Assembly (NCBI GenBank): GCA_934101685.1
Contig: CAKORZ010000024.1
Coordinates: forward strand, 1-17,136
DNA length: 17,136 nucleotides
DNA from: an uncultured Bacilli bacterium
GTDB lineage: Bacteria > Bacillota_I > Bacilli_A > RFN20 > DUOF01
Direction: 5' to 3'
The notes beneath the pieces were generated by a model. It saw only the letters and a program-made list of their open reading frames with translations, was not told where the DNA came from and ran no database searches. Position numbers and translations under genes: made by a program. This document shows, one piece after another, positions 7,277 to 13,969 of this stretch (position 1 is its first letter; each line of letters starts with the position of its first letter).

Positions 7277-7827
7277 CTTGAAGGTAATGTATTAAGTAAA
7301 CCTTGTGTCTTAGGTTCGGTCGAATTTCTCAAACTCGCACTTAGCGTTACCACTAGAGCAGTTTCCTATTAAGCAAGTTTACAGCACCGAATCGCCACTT
7401 AGCACACACTATAATCCTTAAAACATCTATTCATAATAACAGCCTAGAAGTTTTCCTTAACAGTTTTAGAATATCACTAGAATGTTTTGCAAGTAAGATT
7501 TCATATAAAGTAGTTTATAAAACTGGCCTAGTATTTATAAATACCTTGAATATAATCCCTCGTACTCACTCAAATCAGGCTACGCTGCACACATTTTATT
7601 GCATTGCAGGTTCAGCACAGGGAGTGTAATGTACACCCATCTGTGTCTCTACGAAAACTGGGTCGTATACTATATGCCGTTATAGTGCGCCCAATAATCT
7701 TAACTCTCAGCACTCACCCTAATTTGGGCAACCAAAGCAAGCACCAAGAACTTCATAGATGTGCCCTCAAACGTCTTCATAACGTCTTCATGATAGTAAA
7801 ACCGACTAGGATACTGCACCTTCTATG
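7244..7827 (-). ncRNA. ole: Large structured noncoding RNA, probable OLE RNA
   Basis: About 584 nt are bounded by a strong promoter and a perfect terminator and hold no convincing ORF. Three sampled 60-base blocks (7321, 7561, 7621) are 40-47% G+C, far above the flanking genes, as expected for structured RNA in an AT-rich genome. Helices visible by eye include CACAG/CTGTG enclosing GAGTGTA/TACACCC (7616-7645), AAACTCGC/GCAAGTTT (7331-7338 with 7373-7380, one wobble) nested inside TTCGGT/ACCGAA (7315-7320 with 7386-7391), and AACCT/AGGTT just 5' of the terminator. Length, class of host and the downstream four-TM gene match OLE (ornate, large, extremophilic) RNA, which binds OapA at the membrane. 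The conserved OLE bases could not be checked here. It lacks the hallmark cores of RNase P RNA, tmRNA and 6S RNA. Confidence 0.7.
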
Positions 7828-7833
7828 TATTAT

Positions 7834-7862
7834 ATTATAGCACAAATAATTATATGATTCAA
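7834..7862 (-). promoter_or_regulatory. Promoter of the large noncoding RNA
   Basis: TTGAAT (7857-7862), 17 bases, and TATAAT (7834-7839) preceded by TG (extended -10) make one of the best promoters in the window. The expected start is near 7827. The -35 lies only 13 bases past the stop codon of the ABC transporter gene. Confidence 0.88.
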
Positions 7863-7875
7863 ATGGATACAAAAA

Positions 7876-10800
7876 TTAAGAATTTCTAATTGCATCAATT
7901 GGTTTCTTTCTTGCTATCTTATTAACTGGTAAGAATGCTGATATAAATGCTACAAGCACACTAACAGCAAACATTAATAATACTTGTCTAATTCCTATGT
8001 TAAGTATTGTTATTAATACACCATAGTTATTTCTCATTACACTATTTAATATAATGCATACTGCAAAACATCCACCAAATGCTAATACAAAGTTAATAAA
8101 TGCTATAATAAAGGCTTCATTGAAGAAGATTCTAAATACATCTATTCCTCTAGCACCAATTGCTCTTAATACTCCTATTTCTCTCTTCTTATATGAGATT
8201 GAAATAGTTATAAAGTTAAGTAATAATAATGAAGCAAATACTGCAAATCCTATACCAACATATAAGAATATTTGAGATAACATTTCTATTAATTCATTAA
8301 CTTGATAAATACTAGACATAACATTGTTGTTCAAAGAATATACAACTTTTCCATGATCACCATATGTATATTCAACTACTGTTCTTACTTGTTCACTATT
8401 ATTTGGATCAAGTGAAGAAATAGCAAAGTTGTATACACCGCCTAAACTTTCACTGGCTTTATTATATATGTAGTTAGACATAATCCCTCTAGAGTACCTA
8501 TCAGTATCATCTGATACTACACCTGCATATATACCTACTATTGAATATTCTGTATATTCTTGTTCATATTCTCCATTAACACTAACTCGTAGCCATAAAT
8601 TATCACTCTCTATATAAGTTAAAATTTGTGATATTAGTCCTTTTTTCTTTTCTAGAATAAACTTATTTTCATCTTCTGTAAGTTTAGCATAAGGAAAATT
8701 ATTACCATTATTTGTTCCTTTAATTTTATTTGATAAATATTCAGCATATTGACTTTTTGTTAGTGTTATTTCATTTAATCCATCTTCACTAGTTCTATAA
8801 GCATATAATTCATTAAACTTAGAATCAGATTCAAGATTTAAATTCATTGCTGTAATATCAGTTACAGTATAAGTTTTAAAGAATGTACTAAATGCTTCTT
8901 TTTGTGCATCTGTTAAATCTTGACCATAATATGTCATAAAATTAGCTTTAGCACTATTATATGTTAAAGTAACCTTATAAATTGGATGTTCTTCACTTCC
9001 ACGAGTTTCTACATTAACTGTAAATTCAATATCATTTATAGTTACTTTATTATCTACTACATTAAAATCTCTTAAGCCATTTAAAGAAATACTATTAGTA
9101 TCTTTATTATAAGACAAATCCATAGTTAGATTATTTCCTAAATATATCGCGTGAAAATTACAACTACTCTCATAGCTTTGTATCTCGCATGAAGGTTCAT
9201 TAATTCTCTCCCAATCATTATTAAATGAATCTTGATTATATTTATAATTATATTGATCAAAATTACCAAAATAATCTATTAATTCATAAGTGTGAAAACT
9301 TTCTTCTTGATTTGGAGACGTAATCCCTAATTCGTCTAATTTATTTTCAAATTTTTTATAAAAGATATTATTCTTATAATCATTAAATAAGTCTGATCCA
9401 GAAATTTTTACTCCATCTATAAGAAAATAAAAATCATTAATATTTTCACTACTTAAAATAACTTCATTATCATTTAAAGAAGATCTTATCCCATTTACCC
9501 AAACTATATCGTTATAAAGTGAATCGTTATATGCAGCAATATATTCATAATTATAATAGCTTTCATTATCAGAAGGCTTAGTTTCTTTAATAACACCACC
9601 AATATAATCACTGTTACTTAATTTACTAAACAAGCCACTTTCTTTAACATTTCTATTAAAATATCCTTCTTTAAAATATGCTAATCCATGATATGAATTT
9701 GAAATAAAATCATCAAATTCATTAGATACCATATAATCTTGCATACCATTTGATCCAAAATTATCATCTTTCATCTTTTCATATCTACTTAAATCTGCAT
9801 TAGTATCTAAAATACCACTTATAGTATATGTAGTTTCACCTACTTTTATAGTTTTACTAATTAAATCATCTTCACTTGCAATTTCTATTTTGGTAGTTGA
9901 TTCGCTATTAGATTTATAACCACCTAGTTTAAACATATCATATGCATATTTTGTTATTACTATTTCTGTGTCAGTTGCAGGAAGATTTCCTGTTAATGTA
10001 CCAAATTTACTTACATTATCATTAGTTATTTCTACTCCACCATAAAATTCTGGAACATATAAATTATTTTCAAATTCATTTTCTTCCATTGAATAGATAT
10101 TATTAGAAAATCTGCTACTATATCTTTTACCAAAATCAAATACAGGTATAAAAGTAAATCCTGGCAAATCGTTATTTAATTTTGCAAGATCTGCATCAGA
10201 TAATTTAGCCTCTCTTGTATAGTCTCCATCTGAAGACTTAATTTCTTTTGAAAAAGATGTATAGTTAATACCACTATCCATAATAGATTTTATTGTATTA
10301 TCTACTTTATTATAACTACCCATAGTATCTGCTAGTCCAAATAAAGCAAATGCAATAGCACTTAAAATTATAGTAAACACTAATCTTACAGGTTTAGACT
10401 TTAATCCACTAGCACCCATCTTAAAAGAATCTTTCCCTGGAAGTTTAGATTTTATTAATTTAAACTTCTTAGGATCATATTCCTTAATATTTAAATTTTC
10501 TGTATTTTTAAATGATTCCTTATTTCCCTCATCATCAATCATAGCAAACTTTTTAAATTCTTTATTTGCTTTTTCATCAACAGAAACAATAATATCCTCA
10601 TCATGTTTTTCAATGAATTCTTTTAAAGTTTTAGATTTAGTTGCATCTAATTTAGTTCCTTTTTTAATAGTTAATATTTTATCATCTACGATTTCAAAAC
10701 CATCACTAACTTTAGGTTCTGACTTATACTTAACTATATCACTAATAATTTTACCATCTGCTAATTCAATTATACGATCGCCATAACGCTCTGCAAATTC

Positions 10801-11406
10801 TCTATCATGAGATACTATTAAAACAAGTTTTGTTTTAGATAGTTTCTTTAATGTATCTAATACTTGTCTACCAGTATTACTATCAAGTGCACCAGTAGGT
10901 TCATCTGCCATAATAATTTCTGGGTTTTTAACAAGCGCTCTTGCTATTGCTACTCTTTGTTTTTGACCTCCAGATAATGTATTAGGTTTTCTTTTACCGT
11001 ATCCTTTTAAGTCAACTTGTTCCATTAAATCATTAATAGTATTTTTATCTGCTTTCTTACCTTGTAATTCTAATGCTAAGCCTATGTTTTTACTTACAGT
11101 AAATTCTTCTAGTATATTATATTCTTGGAATATAAATCCTATAAAAGTATTACGATAGCTATCAAAATCAGCACCAGAAAAATCCTTACTACTTTTTCCC
11201 TTTACTATAACTTCTCCACTATCATAACTATCTAATCCACCAAGTACATTTAATAATGTTGATTTACCTGATCCAGATTTACCTAAAATAAATACCATTC
11301 CAGTTTCTTCAAATTTTACGCTAACATCATCTAACGCTTTAACAACTGGACTATCTTTAGTTTTATACTCTTTCTTTAAGTTTCTTGCCTCTAACACAAG
11401 CATCAT
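7876..11406 (-). CDS. Single-chain MacB/FtsX-type ABC transporter with giant extracellular domain
   Basis: The 1176-residue protein joins an N-terminal ATPase to an FtsX-fold permease. The ATPase (about 1-225) shows Walker A GKSGSGKST (42-50), signature LSGGQ (144-148), Walker B IIMADEP (164-170), D-loop GALD and the switch His200. A charged linker leads to TM1 (about 341-360). Then comes an extracellular domain of roughly 680 residues rich in Asn, Ser, Tyr and acidic residues, and three TMs (about 1047-1071, 1091-1115, 1140-1159) with the FtsX motif KREIGVLRAIGA. This is MacB topology with a far larger outer domain. Such proteins work as dimers, using ATP hydrolysis to move the outer domain for peptide, antibiotic or lipoprotein handling or hydrolase control; the substrate here is unknown. 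GGGAG abuts the ATG at 11406; GTG at 11397, nine bases on, may be the real start. Confidence 0.93.
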   Translation of the reverse strand: MMLVLEARNLKKEYKTKDSPVVKALDDVSVKFEETGMVFILGKSGSGKSTLLNVLGGLDSYDSGEVIVKGKSSKDFSGADFDSYRNTFIGFIFQEYNILEEFTVSKNIGLALELQGKKADKNTINDLMEQVDLKGYGKRKPNTLSGGQKQRVAIARALVKNPEIIMADEPTGALDSNTGRQVLDTLKKLSKTKLVLIVSHDREFAERYGDRIIELADGKIISDIVKYKSEPKVSDGFEIVDDKILTIKKGTKLDATKSKTLKEFIEKHDEDIIVSVDEKANKEFKKFAMIDDEGNKESFKNTENLNIKEYDPKKFKLIKSKLPGKDSFKMGASGLKSKPVRLVFTIILSAIAFALFGLADTMGSYNKVDNTIKSIMDSGINYTSFSKEIKSSDGDYTREAKLSDADLAKLNNDLPGFTFIPVFDFGKRYSSRFSNNIYSMEENEFENNLYVPEFYGGVEITNDNVSKFGTLTGNLPATDTEIVITKYAYDMFKLGGYKSNSESTTKIEIASEDDLISKTIKVGETTYTISGILDTNADLSRYEKMKDDNFGSNGMQDYMVSNEFDDFISNSYHGLAYFKEGYFNRNVKESGLFSKLSNSDYIGGVIKETKPSDNESYYNYEYIAAYNDSLYNDIVWVNGIRSSLNDNEVILSSENINDFYFLIDGVKISGSDLFNDYKNNIFYKKFENKLDELGITSPNQEESFHTYELIDYFGNFDQYNYKYNQDSFNNDWERINEPSCEIQSYESSCNFHAIYLGNNLTMDLSYNKDTNSISLNGLRDFNVVDNKVTINDIEFTVNVETRGSEEHPIYKVTLTYNSAKANFMTYYGQDLTDAQKEAFSTFFKTYTVTDITAMNLNLESDSKFNELYAYRTSEDGLNEITLTKSQYAEYLSNKIKGTNNGNNFPYAKLTEDENKFILEKKKGLISQILTYIESDNLWLRVSVNGEYEQEYTEYSIVGIYAGVVSDDTDRYSRGIMSNYIYNKASESLGGVYNFAISSLDPNNSEQVRTVVEYTYGDHGKVVYSLNNNVMSSIYQVNELIEMLSQIFLYVGIGFAVFASLLLLNFITISISYKKREIGVLRAIGARGIDVFRIFFNEAFIIAFINFVLAFGGCFAVCIILNSVMRNNYGVLITILNIGIRQVLLMFAVSVLVAFISAFLPVNKIARKKPIDAIRNS

Positions 11407-11428
11407 CTCCCATAATTATTTTTAACTA

Positions 11429-11448
11429 AATTGCATAAAAAAGCAATT
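11429..11448. repeat. Short inverted repeat upstream of the ABC transporter gene
   Basis: AATTGC and GCAATT arms (11429-11434, 11443-11448) lie about 25 bases upstream of the gene start, where an operator or leader hairpin could sit. I could not assign a convincing promoter for this gene. Confidence 0.3.
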
Positions 11449-11503
11449 CAAGTAATATATTTTTTATTTTTTCTACAATATCAATTACAAAAAAAGATAT
11501 TTT

Positions 11504-11532
11504 TTGACATATTTTTAAATCTTTGATAGTAT
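11504..11532 (+). promoter_or_regulatory. Promoter of the plus-strand hypothetical gene
   Basis: A consensus -35 TTGACA (11504-11509), a 17-base spacer and TAGTAT (11527-11532) lie directly upstream of AAGGAG (11539-11544). This is the only full-consensus TTGACA noted in the window and suggests solid constitutive expression. Confidence 0.85.
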
Positions 11533-11553
11533 TTAAGTAAGGAGATGTTAATT

Positions 11554-12207
11554 ATGACCTCGGAAGAAATTTTTGATTTAAATAGTAAAGTACAAAAACT
11601 GCTTAATCAATTGTCATTTGAAGAACTTGTTAATTTAACTGCATCTGAACTTCACGAAATATGGAAGAAGACAACTTTTTATGTTGATAAAGAAACTGGA
11701 GAAACTAAGCAAGTTGAAAAATGGAAAAAACTTAATCCTAATGAAAGTGAAGAAGAAAGAGAATATGTTCAAAAAATCTTAAGTGATGAAAGATTTTTTA
11801 CTCTTCCATATGTTAGAAAAGAAGAAGATGGAAACATTAGTATTGATATTGGAAAAATGAAATATTCGCAATTATCACCACATTGGCAAAAAGAGAACAA
11901 GGAAGCTGCTGAAGTTGCCGTTGAGTTAACTCTTGACAATTATGTATATTTAGCAAACCCAACTCAAAGGGATGTATTAGTAAAGGTTATTGGTTCTGCT
12001 ATACACTTACTTTGGAAAAATAGACCAGCAAATGCATGGGCAAAAGAAACTGAACTAGCTGCTAGGTATTCTAACTTGTCAGCTTTTGAGCAAGGAAAGG
12101 ATGATAGACAAGCCATTCTTGCAAAAGAGGCAATTGAATATTTGGCTAAAAAGATGGGTATTGATTTAGAAGATGTATATAAATTAAAAAATACCACAAA
12201 AAAATAA
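11554..12207 (+). CDS. Hypothetical protein with twice-repeated HxxW ... YSxLS ... K motif
   Basis: The 217-residue soluble, charged protein is the only plus-strand gene. I do not recognise its family. It has an internal repeat of spaced motifs: H34-E-I-W37 and H151-L-L-W154; YSQLS (104-108) and YSNLS (172-176); each YSxLS is followed within about ten residues by a K-(E/D) cluster (KENKE 113-117; KDDRQ 182-186) and a helix. The second unit, with W154-K-N-R157, W162 and KDDR, loosely resembles the RyR (ryanodine receptor) domain found in some bacterial and phage proteins. No signal peptide or TM is seen. The in-frame ATG at 11545 directly abuts GGAG, so ATG 11554 (spacing nine) is taken. It diverges from the ABC transporter gene across about 150 bases and ends in a strong terminator. 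Confidence 0.85.
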   Translation: MTSEEIFDLNSKVQKLLNQLSFEELVNLTASELHEIWKKTTFYVDKETGETKQVEKWKKLNPNESEEEREYVQKILSDERFFTLPYVRKEEDGNISIDIGKMKYSQLSPHWQKENKEAAEVAVELTLDNYVYLANPTQRDVLVKVIGSAIHLLWKNRPANAWAKETELAARYSNLSAFEQGKDDRQAILAKEAIEYLAKKMGIDLEDVYKLKNTTKK

Positions 12208-12232
12208 TATTATTTTAAATATTAAATTTAAG

Positions 12233-12270
12233 TCCTTTTTATACTTCAATGTATTAAAAGGATTTTTTTA
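12233..12270 (+). terminator. Terminator of the plus-strand hypothetical gene
   Basis: A 12-base stem with one mismatch (12233-12244 with 12251-12262) around TTCAAT is followed by seven T. Confidence 0.88.
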
Positions 12271-12301
12271 TAATAAAAAAGAATTGATTAACAACCAATT
12301 C
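12271..12301 (-). terminator. Terminator of the RelA/SpoT-domain operon
   Basis: GAATTG and CAATTC arms (12281-12286, 12296-12301) with a nine-base loop are followed on the minus strand by TTTTTTATTA. It lies back-to-back with the plus-strand terminator, insulating the two convergent units. Confidence 0.72.
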
Positions 12302-12324
12302 CTTAAGTTAAGCACATCCACTAA

Positions 12325-12573
12325 TTATTTCCTGGGATTTATTAGTTTATCTATTTTTTCAAAAGCATGTTTACTACCTAAAACAATTTCTTTTCCATAC
12401 TTTTCTTCTACTTCGTTTTCATTCATTTCAATATAATCTGTTCTATCACTATATAATATGGCAACATAATTTAATTTAGACGGTTTCCATGAATCACCAT
12501 TATATACAATAGTAATTCCATTTTCATTATATGCATATAAATTGCCACTATTTAATCTTATATAATTAATCAT
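12325..12573 (-). CDS. Small hypothetical protein, 82 residues, partner of the RelA/SpoT-domain gene
   Basis: I do not recognise this protein. It begins MINYIRLNSGNLYAYNENG and reads as a small, probably beta-rich N-terminal half with many Tyr and Asn, followed by an acidic helical region (EMNENEVEEKYGKEIV) and a Lys/Arg-containing end (NPRK). There is no TM or signal peptide. AAGGAGAGG precedes the ATG at good spacing, so it is surely translated. It starts 31 bases after the stop of the RelA/SpoT-domain gene with no terminator between, and a terminator follows it, so the two form one transcription unit. By size and position it could be an antitoxin or regulator of the upstream enzyme; this is inference from layout only. 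Confidence 0.8.
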   Translation of the reverse strand: MINYIRLNSGNLYAYNENGITIVYNGDSWKPSKLNYVAILYSDRTDYIEMNENEVEEKYGKEIVLGSKHAFEKIDKLINPRK

Positions 12574-12604
12574 CTTAATCCTCTCCTTACTTTTATTATA
12601 CTAC

Positions 12605-13849
12605 TCATGCAATCATAGAACTAGTCATTTTTTTTACGCCTTTCTTTTGCTCAATTATTTTTTTTACTCTTTCTTCTAGTCTATTACTATTTGCAATAAC
12701 CATTTCTTTAATATTTTTTGCTTTACATCCATTAACTTCATTCATTACTTCTAATAATTCTTCTTGAGATTTAGGTTCTATATTTCTTTCTTTGCAAAAA
12801 TTAATTAAATTTAATGCATTAGCATTTGCTATATTGTTTATCATTGATATATGTTCTAGTGAAGAAAATTCATCTCCATACTTTTCAGTCATTTGAAACA
12901 TTAAAACTTTAGAATAAGTATTTTTTGTCAAAAGAAATAATTTTTCTTCTCTAGTCAATAATTTATTTAGATCATTATTTTTATTTATAGTTTTAGCTAT
13001 ATTTAAAGCATTGGTAGCGTACTTTATTAATTTTTCTTGACTTTGTTTGGCACTGTTTGAGAATTGGTTGCATATTTCAAGTAATTCTTCCCTGCTCTTT
13101 GTACCATCACATTTGACTCCATATTTTTCAACAACTTCTTCAGGTAATTTCTCATTACTATGATTTGACTTTATTGATAATACAGCATTTACAGCATCTT
13201 TATATGTATTAAAATCATCTTTTGAATAAACACTATTAAAAATCTTTTTAAATTCGTTTACTTGCTTTTTTTGTAACTCTAAATCATTAATAATGTTTTT
13301 TCTTTTTTCTTCTCTTTGTTCATCATCTTTCATATTATAAAAGTTTGATAATTCTTCTGCCAAATTAAAATCACGCCATTTTGAATATACTTCCTCACCA
13401 GCTTGTTTTACATACCAAGCATCTCTAGTGGCTATTTGCATCTCTGCTCTATATCCATTTATAGTAAAAGACAAATGTATACCTTTGTATCCTGTATTAT
13501 TTTCTGAAATATTACCATTTAAATTTGGGATAGCTTTTTGTAATTCTTTTACAAGAGGAACTACTTGAGCATAATTATCTACAATTATAGAACATCTAAT
13601 AATATCCCAAGTATCAGTAAGTTTAAAATCATGATCATCTTCTATATTGTATCTTCTATCCAATTTAGATACCAAACTTTTACCACTTTTAGGCCCTGGA
13701 TTTACTACTCCATCAACAAATTTACTATTTTTAAAATTATATTTCATAGTAAACATTTCTACCATTCTAACAATATCTTCATTGAGCTTACCATCTTTTA
13801 TTGCTTGAATTACATTAGCTTTTCTATCATCTTCTAAAGCCCCTGTCAT
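12605..13849 (-). CDS. Divergent RelA/SpoT-domain nucleotidyltransferase with helical C-terminal repeats
   Basis: The 414-residue protein has a RelA/SpoT synthetase-like fold at about 50-160. KSGKSLVSKL (54-63) corresponds to the K-S-x-x-S-I-x-x-K(M/L) motif, DIIRCSIIV (82-90) to D-x-x-R-x-S-I-V, GYKGIH (120-125) to GYRSxH and EMQIAT (136-141) to E(I/L)QIRT. The Arg of the classic R-x-K before the first motif appears replaced by Gly52, and the D-x-x-R spacing is that of divergent, partly toxin-type RelA/SpoT families rather than housekeeping (p)ppGpp synthetases. No HD hydrolase, TGS or ACT domain is present. The rest (170-400) is helical, with related segments at 251-282 and 360-391. It may pyrophosphorylate a nucleotide or, as in toxSAS enzymes, tRNA; activity is not certain. 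Its stop is TGA, and it is followed by the 82-residue gene. Confidence 0.82.
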   Translation of the reverse strand: MTGALEDDRKANVIQAIKDGKLNEDIVRMVEMFTMKYNFKNSKFVDGVVNPGPKSGKSLVSKLDRRYNIEDDHDFKLTDTWDIIRCSIIVDNYAQVVPLVKELQKAIPNLNGNISENNTGYKGIHLSFTINGYRAEMQIATRDAWYVKQAGEEVYSKWRDFNLAEELSNFYNMKDDEQREEKRKNIINDLELQKKQVNEFKKIFNSVYSKDDFNTYKDAVNAVLSIKSNHSNEKLPEEVVEKYGVKCDGTKSREELLEICNQFSNSAKQSQEKLIKYATNALNIAKTINKNNDLNKLLTREEKLFLLTKNTYSKVLMFQMTEKYGDEFSSLEHISMINNIANANALNLINFCKERNIEPKSQEELLEVMNEVNGCKAKNIKEMVIANSNRLEERVKKIIEQKKGVKKMTSSMIA

Positions 13850-13871
13850 AGTAAATCACCACCAACTATTA

Positions 13872-13899
13872 ATTATAGATTAAAATATTTTTAATTCAA
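13872..13899 (-). promoter_or_regulatory. Promoter of the RelA/SpoT-domain operon
   Basis: TTGAAT (13894-13899), 16 bases, TATAAT (13872-13877) on the minus strand, with an expected start near 13865, about 15 bases before the ATG and just upstream of the GGTGGTGA ribosome binding site. Confidence 0.72.
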
Positions 13900-13920
13900 A
13901 TTCAACAAAAGAACATTTTT

Positions 13921-13955
13921 TGTTAATAAAAAGAAAGAAGCAATGCCTCTTTCTT
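13921..13955 (-). terminator. Terminator of pnp
   Basis: An 11-pair stem with one wobble (13931-13941 with 13945-13955), three-base loop, followed on the minus strand by T-rich sequence, 14 bases after the pnp stop. Confidence 0.88.
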
Positions 13956-13969
13956 ATGTTTTTATATTA

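Noticed and set aside
7244..7827. RNase P RNA, tmRNA or 6S RNA as the identity of the large noncoding RNA
   Set aside because: No GAGGAAAGTCC-type RNase P core, no tmRNA tRNA-like end or tag reading frame, and about three times the length of 6S RNA.
7244..7827. ROOL or GOLLD RNA
   Set aside because: ROOL is of similar length, but both are usually linked to phage or tRNA regions, and neither has a four-TM protein partner immediately downstream; OLE fits better. Only a covariance search can settle this.
7604..7840. Open plus-strand frame of 78 codons inside the large RNA locus
   Set aside because: It lies antisense to a structured RNA with clear promoter and terminator, has no ribosome binding site, and its Cys/His/Arg-rich product resembles no protein.
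11545..11553. First in-frame ATGs (11545, 2041) as true starts
   Set aside because: Each ATG directly abuts the GGAG ribosome binding site with zero spacing; the next ATG nine bases on has normal spacing.
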